Part shown: positions 25,384 to 34,344 of the stretch, piece after piece
Layout: each line of letters opens with the position of its first letter
Position numbering within the stretch: the stretch's first letter is position 1
Assembly: GCF_000722875.1 (NCBI RefSeq)
Contig: NZ_JFHR01000021.1
Span: 1 to 64,000 of the forward strand
Direction: 5' to 3'
Origin: Sphingobium chlorophenolicum
Lineage (GTDB): Bacteria; Pseudomonadota; Alphaproteobacteria; Sphingomonadales; Sphingomonadaceae
Length of the DNA: 64,000 bases
Notes under the pieces: generated by a model
Databases searched by the model: none
Told to the model about the DNA's origin: nothing
What the model saw: only the letters and a program-made list of their open reading frames with translations
Made by a program: the position numbers and the translations under genes

Positions 25384-26715
25384 TCAATTATCCTGGGCGG
25401 CCATGGCGCGGCTTGCGCGGGCGCACAGGGCGAAGGCGACGGCCGCCAGCGTACCCGCCATCGCCGCATTCAGGACGACGCCATAGGTCAACGCCGCAGG
25501 GCCGAGCCAGAATCGCGAAAATTCAACGACCGTGATCGGCCCGACGGCATATCCGAACAAGGCGGTGGCGAGGATGAAGAGCGAGGTGAGACGGGCGCGG
25601 ATCGCACGCGGCCCGAAAAATTGCAGCGCCAGCGGCCCCAGCACCGCCACCGACGCCAGACCCACCATAGCCAGGAAGAAAGCCGTCAGGACCAGCGGCA
25701 ACCCGCCAAGCCCAAGCCCGCCGACCAGCGCGACGGTGGCCAATATGCTGCTGGCCATCAGGCCCACGATGGTGCCGTCGGTGCGCCCGCGCCGCGCGAA
25801 ATTCTGGGCCAGCCATGGCCAGAACATGGTTGAGAGGATTCCGGCCGTCAGCCCCGCGCCACCGACCAGATAGCCCGCATTCGCGGCGGTTTCCCCGAAA
25901 TTGCGGACGATCAGCGTCGGCATCCAACTGATCGTGCCCATCGACACCATCGTGATCAGGCCCAGCCCGGCATAGAAGGGCAGATAGAATGTCCAGTGCC
26001 GCCGCAAATAGCCCATCATCTCGGCAAAGCCGGTCGCCGCCATGGGCGAACCCGTCCCGGAAGGGGCATGGCGCGGGTCGCGCACGGTCGTCAGGATCAG
26101 GACGGAGAGCAGCAATCCCGGAACGCCCAGCAGGATGAAGGTCAATTGCCATGCTGCCATTCCCGTCGTCGCCTCCAGCCTGCCGGACAGGCCAAGGGCA
26201 GCGCCGCCGATGATAAACGCCCCCGTGCTCATGATGCTGCCCATCGATCCATAGACCGCCGTGGGCACGGCCCTCTTGTCCCGTGGGAACAGGTCGCCAA
26301 TCAGCGAAACCGCCGCCGGGGTCAGCACCGCCTCACCCAGCGCGACCCCGGCCCGCATGATTAGCAGGGTCCAGAAATCGGTGGCGAAGGCCGAACCGAT
26401 GGTCATGCCGCTCCAGGTCGCGACGCCCAGCACCACGATCCTGACGCGGTCGCCGCGATCGATGCGGTCCGCGATCGGCACGCCGCTCAATGCGTAGACC
26501 ACCGCGAAACCCGCACCCAGCAGCAGAGCGAGTTGCCCGTCGCTGAGCGACAGGGCGGACGCCACCGGCTGCGCCAGCAGCGCGAGCAGCAGCCTGTCGG
26601 TGAAGGACAGCGCGTAGAGGATCGTCAGCAGGATGACGATATACCAGGCCTGCCGCATATTCGCGGCGGACGGCTGCGCTTCGGCCGCGCCGGGCGATGT
26701 TGTGGCCATATGCAT
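25384..26715 (-). CDS. MFS permease, Spinster-like
   Basis: A 443-residue inner-membrane transporter with about 12 segments. Conserved blocks are LLTILYALSFTDRLLLALL in TM1, GVPIADRIDRGDRVRIVV in the TM2-TM3 loop, and GEAVLTPAAVSLIGDLFPRD after TM4, the same subfamily as the protein at 2857. ATG 26715 was chosen over a TTG at 26721; GAGAA lies six bases upstream. It overlaps or abuts the SDR stop (26718), so SDR, permease and GST form one operon. Probably a substrate importer for the region's catabolic pathway. Confidence 0.88.
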   Translation of the reverse strand: MHMATTSPGAAEAQPSAANMRQAWYIVILLTILYALSFTDRLLLALLAQPVASALSLSDGQLALLLGAGFAVVYALSGVPIADRIDRGDRVRIVVLGVATWSGMTIGSAFATDFWTLLIMRAGVALGEAVLTPAAVSLIGDLFPRDKRAVPTAVYGSMGSIMSTGAFIIGGAALGLSGRLEATTGMAAWQLTFILLGVPGLLLSVLILTTVRDPRHAPSGTGSPMAATGFAEMMGYLRRHWTFYLPFYAGLGLITMVSMGTISWMPTLIVRNFGETAANAGYLVGGAGLTAGILSTMFWPWLAQNFARRGRTDGTIVGLMASSILATVALVGGLGLGGLPLVLTAFFLAMVGLASVAVLGPLALQFFGPRAIRARLTSLFILATALFGYAVGPITVVEFSRFWLGPAALTYGVVLNAAMAGTLAAVAFALCARASRAMAAQDN

Positions 26716-26717
26716 CG

Positions 26718-27542
26718 TCAATTCTCGTACACGCCGGCTTCCAGCAGGCGCTTGGATTGCAGGTCGGCCCCGCTCCGCTGGGTGAAATAACCGGCGGTCA
26801 CCGCGCCGTCGACCGGCAGCACCACCCCGTTCACATAGGGCGCCGCATCGCTCAGCAGCATCAGCACCATGGCCGAAATATCCTCAGCCTGGCCGATGCG
26901 CCCGGCGGGGGTGCGGTCCACGATGGAATCCAGAAAATATTGGGGCAGCGCCCGCTCCGCCATCGGCGTGCTGATGATGGACGGCGCGATGCAGTTCACG
27001 CGGACATTATGCCGCCCCCATTCCAGCGCCAGCCCCTTGACCACGCCATGCACGGCGAATTTGGACACCGAATAGGCCAGCCGCCCCGCATGCGCGCCCA
27101 TCCCCGCCAGCGAACCGATGCAGACGATGCTGCCTTGCTTGCGATCGATCATGGCGCGGCCGAACAACTGGCACGCCAGGAACGTGCCCAGCACGTTGAC
27201 GTCCATGATGCGGTGCCATTCCGATATGGGGAAATCCTCCGCCTTGCCGTTGCCCGCCGTTCCGGCGCAGGTGACAAGGCCGTGGACATCCCCCAGCGCG
27301 GCGAAGACGGCGTCGGCGGCTTTCGCCATCGCCACTTCGTCGGAAACGTCCGCCGCCACGCCGAAGGCCCTGACGCCCAGCGCCTTCAACTCCCCGACGA
27401 ATGGCGCGATATCCTCTTCGCGCAGGTCGATGATGCCGACATGAGCGCCCCGCTCCGCCAGGCCCAGCGCCGTCGCCTTGCCGATTCCGGAAGCGCCGCC
27501 CGTGACAACCACAGTCTTTCCGCGCAAGCCATAGTCGTCCAT
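26718..27542 (-). CDS. Short-chain dehydrogenase/reductase
   Basis: A 274-residue classical SDR with TGGASGIG, CAGTAG replacing the usual NNAG (TCAG), Ser in IGSLAG, and the YSVSK catalytic pair; VNGVVLPVDG closes the fold. A C-terminal extension of about 20 residues follows. GGGAGGGAAGAG lies just upstream of the ATG. First gene of an operon with permease and GST; a GTCCC-type inverted repeat is 92 bp upstream. Likely oxidises a ring hydroxyl or a diol formed by the nearby Rieske oxygenase, but this is inference. Confidence 0.9.
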   Translation of the reverse strand: MDDYGLRGKTVVVTGGASGIGKATALGLAERGAHVGIIDLREEDIAPFVGELKALGVRAFGVAADVSDEVAMAKAADAVFAALGDVHGLVTCAGTAGNGKAEDFPISEWHRIMDVNVLGTFLACQLFGRAMIDRKQGSIVCIGSLAGMGAHAGRLAYSVSKFAVHGVVKGLALEWGRHNVRVNCIAPSIISTPMAERALPQYFLDSIVDRTPAGRIGQAEDISAMVLMLLSDAAPYVNGVVLPVDGAVTAGYFTQRSGADLQSKRLLEAGVYEN

Positions 27543-27632
27543 CCGCTCTTCCCTCCCTCGTCCGACCCCTTGCCGGAGGTCCGTATGCCATATCGATGCC
27601 GTGGATATTCGCCTGTCCGGCAGGATCGATCA

Positions 27633-27651
27633 TGTCCCGGCATCGGGGACA
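27633..27651 (-). promoter_or_regulatory. GTCCC-N7-GGGAC inverted repeat (variant site)
   Basis: TGTCCC and GGGACA arms flank a 7-nt spacer, one shorter than the other sites of this family. It is 92 bp upstream of the SDR-permease-GST operon, a position like that of the 8-nt-spacer sites at 33953, 39015, 43377 and 43437. Confidence 0.55.
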
Positions 27652-27678
27652 GGATTCGCGGTCCAGCCGTCCGCCCGG

Positions 27679-28020
27679 TCAGGGCGGGAACGATCCCTGC
27701 GTGACTTCCAGCGTCGTCGGCCATGTTATGCTGCGCGGCCGGGGCTGGCGATGCCGCTCCACCGCCACGGCGATATGCGCCAGCGCCATCAGCAGCTTGA
27801 ACAGCGTTCGATGCGCGTCGGGCATGTCGTCCAGCCCCGTCTGCTCCAGCGCCTGCAGGATGCGGTCGGCCATCGGCATGATCGCGTCGTAAAATGCCTG
27901 AATATCCTCGTAGGAACTTTCATAGCGGGTGATGAAGCGCGCCTGGAAATCGTCCCGCGCCCAGTGCGCGACGAACGGCTCCAGCGCCTCGAAGCCGGGG
28001 GGAAGGGCCTGCGCCATCAT
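27679..28020 (-). CDS. Conserved small protein encoded with Rieske oxygenase
   Basis: A 113-residue, mostly helical soluble protein. It starts MMAQALPPGFEALEPFVAHW and contains YEDIQAFYDAIMPMADRIL and RTLFKLLMALAHIAVAVE. The same layout occurs in short proteins found next to Rieske oxygenase alpha subunits. Its ATG overlaps the oxygenase stop (28017-28020), so the two are translationally coupled. No cofactor motif is visible; it is not a beta subunit of the usual cystatin-like fold. It may be an accessory or stability factor. Function not established. Confidence 0.75.
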   Translation of the reverse strand: MMAQALPPGFEALEPFVAHWARDDFQARFITRYESSYEDIQAFYDAIMPMADRILQALEQTGLDDMPDAHRTLFKLLMALAHIAVAVERHRQPRPRSITWPTTLEVTQGSFPP

Positions 28021-29243
28021 GCGGCGTCCAGCGCGGCGCGCGCGGTAGGCGCCGCGACCCAGCGGGCGATCTGCCGGGCGGCATGCATGATCAGCGCCTC
28101 GCTCTCGGAAAGCTGCATGAAGTCCGTGCCCCGCGAGTTGATGCCCTTCTGTGTCCGCTCCACATTGCTCAGATCCTCCAGTACGACGTCCACCGCATGG
28201 GCCACGCGATGCTCGATGGCGAACCGTTCACGCGGCGTCAGCGGCTTGCCGACATAGAATCGCGCCTCGTGCCGCGTTTCGGTGGGGCCGACGGGCCAGA
28301 ATTGATGGATGAAGAAGCCCAGCGGATTGGCGTCGAGATGCGTGTTCGGGAAGATATAGTTCACATCCATCGACCAGCCCCGCGCCTTTGTCGGGTTCAC
28401 CGCCGGATGCTGGCCAAACGCCGCGATCTTCTCCGCCTGATCGCCGGACCGGTGCCGGGGATCGAAGGCGAGCCTTTCTATGACCTGATCTTCACGCGGG
28501 GCATAATCAGGCCGCCCGTACATGGAATTCACCCCATGCGGACCGACGGCCCTGAACAGCAGCGGCCGCCCGAACGGATTGTCGGCGTCGGCGAAACGCG
28601 GCTTCAGGCTGACATTATGGATGGCCGGGATATGATAGGCTTCGGCAAAGGCGTCGGCTACGATCTTCCAGTTGCACTTCAGCCGGGTGCGGATGACGAT
28701 GGGCGCGTCGGCATGGATATAGTCGATCCCGCCCAGATACTCCTTCATCCCGCCAAGAAACTCGTCCAGGCTGATCTCCGGCTCCGGCGACAGGTTCAGG
28801 AACAGCCAGCCTTCCCATATTTCCAGATGGATCGGCGACAGGCCGCATTTTGCCGTGTCGAGGCCGGGAAACGCCCCCTGATCGGGCACGCCGCGCAACG
28901 CGCCTTCGGCCGTGAAGGTCCAATTATGGTACCGGCAGACGAGCGCGGGCTGGCGGCCCTGCTCTTCCCACACCACCTGATTGCCGCGATGCGGACAGAC
29001 ATTGTGGAAGGCGCGCACGACGCCGTCTTTGCCCCGGATGACGATCACGGACGCTTCGCGCACCTCGAACTGCTTGACCACGAAGCTGCCGGGTTCGGGC
29101 ACTTCCTCCACTCGCCCGGCGAGCAGCCAGGCGCGGCCGAACACCCTGTCCCGCTCCGCCTCGAACCAGTCGGGGGAGCGATAGGGTTCCAGCGGGGAAC
29201 GCCAGTCCTCGGTCGGATCGGCGGAATTAGGACCATCAGTCAT
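28017..29243 (-). CDS. Rieske aromatic-ring-hydroxylating oxygenase, alpha subunit
   Basis: A 408-residue oxygenase. The Rieske [2Fe-2S] ligands are C83, H85, C103 and H106 (CPHRG...CRYHNW), and the mononuclear Fe(II) site lies in DAFAEAYHIPAIH with H204 and H209 and the electron-bridging Asp197. It would insert one or both O atoms of O2 into an aromatic or alicyclic substrate using electrons from a ferredoxin and reductase, neither of which is in this window. It is encoded between a SnoaL-like protein (29254) and a 113-residue partner (27679). No separate beta subunit of normal type is seen; an alpha-only enzyme is likely. Confidence 0.93.
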   Translation of the reverse strand: MTDGPNSADPTEDWRSPLEPYRSPDWFEAERDRVFGRAWLLAGRVEEVPEPGSFVVKQFEVREASVIVIRGKDGVVRAFHNVCPHRGNQVVWEEQGRQPALVCRYHNWTFTAEGALRGVPDQGAFPGLDTAKCGLSPIHLEIWEGWLFLNLSPEPEISLDEFLGGMKEYLGGIDYIHADAPIVIRTRLKCNWKIVADAFAEAYHIPAIHNVSLKPRFADADNPFGRPLLFRAVGPHGVNSMYGRPDYAPREDQVIERLAFDPRHRSGDQAEKIAAFGQHPAVNPTKARGWSMDVNYIFPNTHLDANPLGFFIHQFWPVGPTETRHEARFYVGKPLTPRERFAIEHRVAHAVDVVLEDLSNVERTQKGINSRGTDFMQLSESEALIMHAARQIARWVAAPTARAALDAA

Positions 29244-29253
29244 AGGGGCGACC

Positions 29254-29616
29254 TCATGCGGCTGCGCGGCGCGGTTCGATATATTCGTCGATGCGCGTCA
29301 CCTTGCCGCCTTCCACCTTGGCGACGATGCAGGCGGGGCGCGGCTCGATCCGCCTGCCGTCGGCGAAGGTCACATGGATGACATGCTGCTGGACATAGCC
29401 GTCCTCGCTGCGCACCCGGCGGATGTCGGTGTAAAGGACTTCCGACGCCGCCTCGAAAAAGCCGCGCAGGAAATCCAGCGTCTCCGCCCGGTCCTGCTCC
29501 ACCCGGTCATAGCTGTGCCATACGCGGACGTCGTCGGCATAGAGGGTGCGGATGCTTTCCAGATCCCGGTCCATGATCGCCCGGCTCAGCGCGTCTGCTA
29601 TTTCAAGAACGTCCAT
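29254..29616 (-). CDS. SnoaL/NTF2-like protein
   Basis: A 120-residue cystatin-like (NTF2) fold. The DALSRAIMDRDLESIRTLYAD helix-turn and the beta strands VQQHVIHVTFADGRRI and ARVCIVA-like ACIVAKVEGGKVTRIDEYIE fit the SnoaL family, which includes isomerases, cyclases and the small beta subunits of some dioxygenases. It begins the Rieske operon, 10 bp before the alpha-subunit ATG at 29243, so it could be a minimal beta subunit or a dehydratase-like enzyme. Start 29616 was preferred to a frame opening at 29664. Confidence 0.8.
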   Translation of the reverse strand: MDVLEIADALSRAIMDRDLESIRTLYADDVRVWHSYDRVEQDRAETLDFLRGFFEAASEVLYTDIRRVRSEDGYVQQHVIHVTFADGRRIEPRPACIVAKVEGGKVTRIDEYIEPRRAAA

Positions 29617-29687
29617 GACTTCGGCTTTCTCTCCAAATCGGCCTTCTGGCCCTGTCCTTAGCATGGCATGACGGTTCGTGCGCGTCG

Positions 29688-29705
29688 GTCCCGTGCGACA
29701 GGCAC
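29688..29705 (-). promoter_or_regulatory. Degenerate GTCCC-N8-GGGAC site upstream of Rieske operon
   Basis: On the plus strand it reads GTCCC, 8-nt spacer, GGCAC: nine of ten arm bases fit the family. On the minus strand the spacer TGTCGCAC resembles the TGTCGCCG spacer of the site at 43437. It lies 72 bp before the NTF2-like gene. Confidence 0.4.
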
Positions 29706-29713
29706 AAGAGCGG

Positions 29714-30337
29714 TTAAACGGCGCCGATCCCCGCTATGGCCGGGGCGATCAGCGCGCTTTCCTCCTCCCAGCGGGTAATGGCTTCGTCCTGCGCCAGCGC
29801 CGCCGCGATGTCGTCGCGCCCCTCCAGCAGGGCCTGCTTGCGGTCCGGATCGATGTCGAACGTCCATGCGACGCCATTGGCCCGCGTCACCGTCTGCGAC
29901 GGCAGGTCGATGGAGAGGGTCGCGCTCGTCAGTTCCCGGCTGTCGACGATCAGTTGATCGACCTGCGCCCGGTCCAGAATGATCGGCAATATGCCGTTGT
30001 TGAAGCAATTATTGTAGAAGATGTCGGCAAAGCTGGGCGCGACGATGACCCTGATGCCGAAGTCCAGCAGCGCCCAAGGCGCATGTTCCCGGCTGGACCC
30101 GCAGCCGAAATTCTCCAGCGCGATCAATATGCCCGCGCCGCGCCACCCGTCCCGGTTCAGGATGAAGCCGGGCCGCTCCGCGCCCTCCGCATCATAGCGC
30201 ATGGAAGAGAAGAGTTTGCTGCCCAACCCCGCCCGGCTGATCGTCTTCAGATATTGCGCGGCGAGTATCTTGTCCGTGTCGATATTGGCTTCGGGCAGGG
30301 CGGCCGCGACGGACGTGATGCTGGTGAAGGGCGTCAT
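29714..30337 (-). CDS. leuD: LeuD-type aconitase-family hydratase, small subunit
   Basis: A 207-residue swivel-domain subunit. The hallmark [15 protein letters not shown] and preceding [16 protein letters not shown] are those of 3-isopropylmalate dehydratase small subunits; length is normal. Its ATG follows the LeuC stop by three bases. Because it is encoded with a CoA-transferase and an HMG-CoA-lyase-like enzyme and without leuA or leuB, it may hydrate another unsaturated C5-C7 dicarboxylate rather than serve leucine synthesis. Symbol given for family. Confidence 0.9.
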   Translation of the reverse strand: MTPFTSITSVAAALPEANIDTDKILAAQYLKTISRAGLGSKLFSSMRYDAEGAERPGFILNRDGWRGAGILIALENFGCGSSREHAPWALLDFGIRVIVAPSFADIFYNNCFNNGILPIILDRAQVDQLIVDSRELTSATLSIDLPSQTVTRANGVAWTFDIDPDRKQALLEGRDDIAAALAQDEAITRWEEESALIAPAIAGIGAV

Positions 30338-30340
30338 GGC

Positions 30341-31747
30341 TCAGAAGGTCCGTATATCGGTGATGCAGCCCGCGATGGCGGCGGCCGCGGCCATGGCGGG
30401 CGACATGAGATGCGTCCTGCCGCCCGGTCCCTGCCGCCCCTCGAAATTGCGGTTGGAGGTGGAGGCGCATCGCTCGCCCGGCCGCAGCCGGTCCGGATTC
30501 ATCCCCAGACACATGGAGCAGCCCGCCTGCCGCCATTCGAAACCCGCATCCCGGAAGACGGCATCCAGTCCTTCAGCCTCCGCCTCAGCCTTCACCATGC
30601 CCGAACCGGGCACGACGAGGGCGCGGACCCCGTCGGCCACGCGGCGTCCCCGGACCATGGCGGCGGCGGCGCGCAGATCCTCTATGCGGCTGTTCGTGCA
30701 GCTTCCGATGAAGACGACATCGATGGACAGGCCCGCCACGGGCGTTCCCGGTTCCAGTCCCATATAATCCAGCATCCGCCGCATCTGCTGCTGCTTTTCG
30801 GGCGCGGACGCGGCTTCGGCGTCGGGAACGCGGCCATCGATGGTCGTGACGGCTTCCGGACTGGTGCCCCATGTCACCATCGGCGCGACCTGCGCGGCGT
30901 CGATGACCACTTCCCGGTCATAGTGCGCGCCCAGATCGGATTGCAGGTCCAGCCATATCCGCTTCGCCCGTTCGAAATCCTCGCCGGAGGGAACCAGCGG
31001 CCGCCCTTCCAGATAGCGGAAGGTCGTCTCATCAGGCGCGATCAGGCCCGCTCGCGCGCCCGCCTCTATCGACATGTTGCAGACGGTCATGCGGCCCGCC
31101 ATGTCGAGCGCCTCTATCGCCGCCCCGGCATATTCGATGACATGCCCGGTCGCGCCGCCCGTCCCGATCCTGCCGATGATCGCTAGGATCAAATCCTTTG
31201 CGGTCACGCCCGGCGCCAGCGCGCCCTCCACCCGGACCAGCATGTTGCGCGCCGGGCTTTGCCGCAGCGTCTGGGTCGCCAGCACATGCTCCACCTCCGA
31301 CGTGCCGATGCCGAAGGCCAACGCGCCGAACGCGCCATGCGTGGAAGTGTGGCTGTCCCCGCACACGATGGTCAGGCCCGGCAGCGTTAGTCCCAGATCC
31401 GGCCCGATGACATGAACGATGCCCTGCGCCCGGCTTTGCAGGGGGACATAGGGAATGCCGAATTCCGCGACATTCCGCTCCAGCGTCTCGACCTGAATTC
31501 GGCTTTCCTGCTCGGCAATGGGCCGGTCCCGATGCTCGGTCGGCACATTATGGTCGGCGACGGCGATCGTCTTTTCCGGACGGCGCACTGCCCGCCCGGC
31601 GGCGCGAAGACCCTCGAACGCCTGCGGACTCGTCACCTCATTCACCAGATGGCGGTCGATATAGAGAAGACTGTTGTCGCCGCCCGCAGAGGCTACGGCA
31701 TGGGCGTCCCATATCTTCTGGAAGATGGTGCGGGGTCCGGCGTTCAT
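30341..31747 (-). CDS. leuC: LeuC-type aconitase-family hydratase, large subunit
   Basis: A 468-residue [4Fe-4S] subunit, close in length to E. coli LeuC (466). The cluster cysteines are in [14 protein letters not shown] and [10 protein letters not shown], and substrate loops such as [20 protein letters not shown] and [17 protein letters not shown] are intact. Its ATG overlaps the lyase stop (31744-31747). With LeuD it adds or removes water across a C=C of a dicarboxylic acid. High similarity to true LeuC means leucine synthesis is the conservative call; the operon context points to a catabolic role on citraconate/citramalate-like acids. Confidence 0.92.
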   Translation of the reverse strand: MNAGPRTIFQKIWDAHAVASAGGDNSLLYIDRHLVNEVTSPQAFEGLRAAGRAVRRPEKTIAVADHNVPTEHRDRPIAEQESRIQVETLERNVAEFGIPYVPLQSRAQGIVHVIGPDLGLTLPGLTIVCGDSHTSTHGAFGALAFGIGTSEVEHVLATQTLRQSPARNMLVRVEGALAPGVTAKDLILAIIGRIGTGGATGHVIEYAGAAIEALDMAGRMTVCNMSIEAGARAGLIAPDETTFRYLEGRPLVPSGEDFERAKRIWLDLQSDLGAHYDREVVIDAAQVAPMVTWGTSPEAVTTIDGRVPDAEAASAPEKQQQMRRMLDYMGLEPGTPVAGLSIDVVFIGSCTNSRIEDLRAAAAMVRGRRVADGVRALVVPGSGMVKAEAEAEGLDAVFRDAGFEWRQAGCSMCLGMNPDRLRPGERCASTSNRNFEGRQGPGGRTHLMSPAMAAAAAIAGCITDIRTF

Positions 31748-32670
31748 TGGCCTGCGCTCTCCCGCGCCAGACACAGAGCCGCGTCGACGGCCTGACGGAC
31801 CCGCCCCCCCGGCAGGCCGCCGGGCAGCAGAGCCGCCGCACGGGCCGCCTCCAGCAGCAGGTCCAGATCGATTCCGGTGGAAACGCCCATCGCCTCGAAG
31901 GTCCAGATCACATCCTCCGTCGCCACATTGCCGGTGGCGCCGGGCGCGAAGGGACAGCCACCCAGCCCCCCGAATGCCGCATCAATCACCGTGACACCCG
32001 CATTCCACGCTGCGAGCGCATTGGCGACCCCCAGCCCATAGGTATCATGACCATGATAGGCCCACCGGCCGGAATCGGGAAAACGCGCCTTCGCCTCTCC
32101 GAAAAGCGCGGCAACCCGGTCAGGCGTCACCCGCCCGGTGGTGTCGCACGGGCAAATCTCCGCATCGGGCTTGATCGGCACCAGATCGCCCAGCAGCGCA
32201 AGCGTCTCCTGCGGGGGCATCGCCCCGTCAAAGGGACAGTCGAAGGCCGTGGCGACGTTCAGCCGCATCTTCGTCCCGGACGGCATGGCGTCCACGATCC
32301 GCGCATATTCCTGCACGGACTCTGCGGGCGAGCGTTTCACATTGTTCCGGTTGTGCTTTTCGGATGCCGACAGCACGAAGGCCAAATGGGTCGCGCCCGC
32401 TTTCCAGGCCCGCTCGGCATGTTTGAGGTTGGGGACGAGCACCTGCGCGTCTAGTCCCGGCAAAGCCTGCGCCGCCGCCAGCACCTCCGCCGCGTCGGCA
32501 AGCTGCGGCACGGCGGCATCGCTGACGAAGGCGGTCGCCTCGATCCGCCGGGTGCCTGCGGCGTGAAGCTGATGGAGAAATTCGATCTTCCGCTGCGTCG
32601 GGATCATCTGCGCGATCGGCTGGAAACCGTCCCGCGTGCCCACTTCGACAAGGGTGAACGCGCCGCTCAT
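31744..32670 (-). CDS. HMG-CoA-lyase-like (HMGL) aldolase-type lyase
   Basis: A 308-residue TIM-barrel lyase. The metal/base region EVGTRDGFQ (R, D), metal histidines in [17 protein letters not shown], and the signature [15 protein letters not shown] with its catalytic Cys are all present. Such enzymes split 3-hydroxy-3-methyl acyl-CoAs (HMG-CoA, or citramalyl-CoA-like analogues) to acetyl-CoA and a keto acid. It overlaps the CoA-transferase upstream by four bases and LeuC downstream by four, so the set is tightly coupled. HMG-CoA itself is one option; a citramalyl-type CoA ester made by the CoA-transferase is another. Confidence 0.9.
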   Translation of the reverse strand: MSGAFTLVEVGTRDGFQPIAQMIPTQRKIEFLHQLHAAGTRRIEATAFVSDAAVPQLADAAEVLAAAQALPGLDAQVLVPNLKHAERAWKAGATHLAFVLSASEKHNRNNVKRSPAESVQEYARIVDAMPSGTKMRLNVATAFDCPFDGAMPPQETLALLGDLVPIKPDAEICPCDTTGRVTPDRVAALFGEAKARFPDSGRWAYHGHDTYGLGVANALAAWNAGVTVIDAAFGGLGGCPFAPGATGNVATEDVIWTFEAMGVSTGIDLDLLLEAARAAALLPGGLPGGRVRQAVDAALCLARESAGQ

Positions 32671-33893
32671 CCGACGACTCCTTTTTGGCGAAGCAATGAA
32701 ATGGCCGCCGCATCGAATCCGGCGGCAGACAATATCTCGTCGCTATGCGCCCCTATGTCAGGGCCGGTCCAGCGGATCGCGCCGGGGGATTCCGGGACAT
32801 GCGGCACGATGCCCGAATGCAGGATCGGCCCCAGGGCGGGGTCCATGACCTCCCGCACCATCCCCCGCTCCAGATATTGCGGATCGTGCGCCGCGTCCGC
32901 CGCCGTATAGGCGCGGGAGGAAGGAATGTCTGCGGCCGTCAACTTTGCCTCCAGTTCGGCGGTGGACATGGTCCCACTCCAGCCTGCAATCAAGGCGTCC
33001 AGTTCGGCCGCATGAGCGACACGGGCGACATTTCCCGCAAAGCGCGCATCCTGCACCATGTCGGGCCGCCCGATCAGTTCCGCCAGCCGCGCGAACAACG
33101 GCTCCGAATTCGCGGCGATCAGCATGAAGCCTCCGTCCGCCGTCGGATAGGCGTTGGACGGCGCTGCGGTCGCGATGCCGCCGCCGGTCGGCTGCTTGAC
33201 CTTGCCCAGCCGCCCATATTCGGGAAGCATCGCCTCCATCATGCTGAAGACGCTTTCGGTGAGCGCCACGTCCAGCGTGCGCATCGCCCCGTCCCCCTCG
33301 GCGCGGTCGCGCTGCCAGAGCGCGGCCATGATCCCGAAGGCGGCGTAGAGACCGGCGATCGAATCGCCGATGCTTACCCCGACGCGAACCGGGGGCAGAT
33401 CATAGCTGCCGGGCGGATGGTTGGTCAGGTGCCGCAATCCGCCGATCGCCTCCCCGATCACGCCGAATGCGGCGCGGTCCCGATAAGGGCCGGTCTGCCC
33501 ATAGCCCGATATGCGGGCGATGATCAGCTTCGGATTGGCTTCCTTCAGCACCGCTTCCGACAATCCCATGCGGTCAAGCTGTCCCGGCCGGAAATTCTCC
33601 ACCAGAACGTCGCACCCGGTGACGAGGCGAAGCACGATGTCCCTTGCCTCTGCCGCCTTCAGGTCCAGTGCCAGGCTGCGCTTGTTGCGGCCGTGGATCG
33701 ACCACCAGAGCGAGCGGCCGTCGACCTGCTCGCCCCATTGGCGGACGGGGTCGCCCGCCAGCGGCTCGATCTTGACGACATCCGCGCCCAGATCGCCCAG
33801 CAAGCGGGTGCAGAAGGGCGCGGCCACGAAATGGCCGATCTCCAACACCCGCAGCCCTTGCAATGTCGCGTTCAAGATGCCTGGCTCCGTCAA
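32667..33893 (-). CDS. Class III (CaiB/BaiF) CoA-transferase
   Basis: A 408-residue family-III CoA-transferase. The catalytic Asp is D177 in VGVSIGDSIAG, and GDPVRQWGEQVDGRSLWWSI, SGYGQTGPY and LVENFRPG are family blocks. It starts with TTG (33893) preceded by AAGGA nine bases upstream. First gene of the operon followed by lyase, LeuC and LeuD; a perfect GTCCC-N8-GGGAC site lies 60 bp upstream and a transposon is inserted just beyond that. It probably moves CoA from succinyl-CoA to a hydroxy-dicarboxylate that the lyase then cleaves. Confidence 0.92.
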   Translation of the reverse strand: MTEPGILNATLQGLRVLEIGHFVAAPFCTRLLGDLGADVVKIEPLAGDPVRQWGEQVDGRSLWWSIHGRNKRSLALDLKAAEARDIVLRLVTGCDVLVENFRPGQLDRMGLSEAVLKEANPKLIIARISGYGQTGPYRDRAAFGVIGEAIGGLRHLTNHPPGSYDLPPVRVGVSIGDSIAGLYAAFGIMAALWQRDRAEGDGAMRTLDVALTESVFSMMEAMLPEYGRLGKVKQPTGGGIATAAPSNAYPTADGGFMLIAANSEPLFARLAELIGRPDMVQDARFAGNVARVAHAAELDALIAGWSGTMSTAELEAKLTAADIPSSRAYTAADAAHDPQYLERGMVREVMDPALGPILHSGIVPHVPESPGAIRWTGPDIGAHSDEILSAAGFDAAAISLLRQKGVVG

Positions 33894-33952
33894 TCGATCA
33901 CATCCTTCAAAATTGCCGGATCGGGCCGTACCGCAGGCCGCCGCATGCGTCC

Positions 33953-33970
33953 GTCCCGGCGTTCAGGGAC
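33953..33970 (-). promoter_or_regulatory. GTCCC-N8-GGGAC operator, CoA-transferase operon
   Basis: Perfect inverted arms with 8-nt spacer GGCGTTCA. It is 60 bp upstream of the start codon and 15 bp from the transposon target duplication, so the insertion left it intact. Confidence 0.65.
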
Positions 33971-34023
33971 AAGCGGCGACATGCAAAGAAAAGGCGATTA
34001 TGCAGTTTGCAAACCCAAGGAAA

Positions 34024-34200
34024 TTACCTGGTTTTGCGGCGCTTCAGGAATCTCTCTATGCCGAACCCAATCAGTGCGCCAAGCAGGGCTTGGGTCGCTA
34101 TTTGAATGAAGTTTGTATCGTGGCCATTTGAGGTCGCTTGAAGGGTAGCGGCGATGGGGAAGAATACCGCTCCAATGATTGCCCCCTTTGTTATTCTCAC
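34024..34200 (-). CDS. Small membrane protein, transposon cargo
   Basis: A 58-residue protein beginning with GTG: RITKGAIIGAVFFPIAATL, a polar stretch NGHDTNFIQ, then IATQALLGALIGFGIERFL and the basic tail KRRKTR. Two hydrophobic segments predict a hairpin in the inner membrane. Its GTG overlaps the TGA of the upstream small gene (34197-34200), indicating coupled translation. It ends eight bases from the left terminal repeat. Function unknown. Confidence 0.65.
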   Translation of the reverse strand: MRITKGAIIGAVFFPIAATLQATSNGHDTNFIQIATQALLGALIGFGIERFLKRRKTR

Positions 34201-34337
34201 TCAGGTTTCTCCACCGGCTTATGCTTCACGACCTTTGCAAGCCTCTCCTTAAAGTGCTGCGGGTCGTCGTCCGCCTCTAGCTCGCGGGCGGCTTCCTTGA
34301 ACTTGTCGAGTTGCGACTGCTTTGGTTCTTCGCTCAT
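34197..34337 (-). CDS. Small charged helical protein, transposon cargo
   Basis: A 46-residue protein, MSEEPKQSQLDKFKEAARE followed by a stretch of Asp/Glu and KERLAKVVKHKPVEKPE. It is a soluble, strongly charged helical peptide of a type frequently annotated as hypothetical near mobile elements in Alphaproteobacteria. Start 34337 follows the stop of the larger cargo gene by seven bases with GGCCGGC between; it overlaps the membrane-protein start. Function unknown. Confidence 0.65.
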   Translation of the reverse strand: MSEEPKQSQLDKFKEAARELEADDDPQHFKERLAKVVKHKPVEKPE

Positions 34338-34344
34338 GCCGGCC

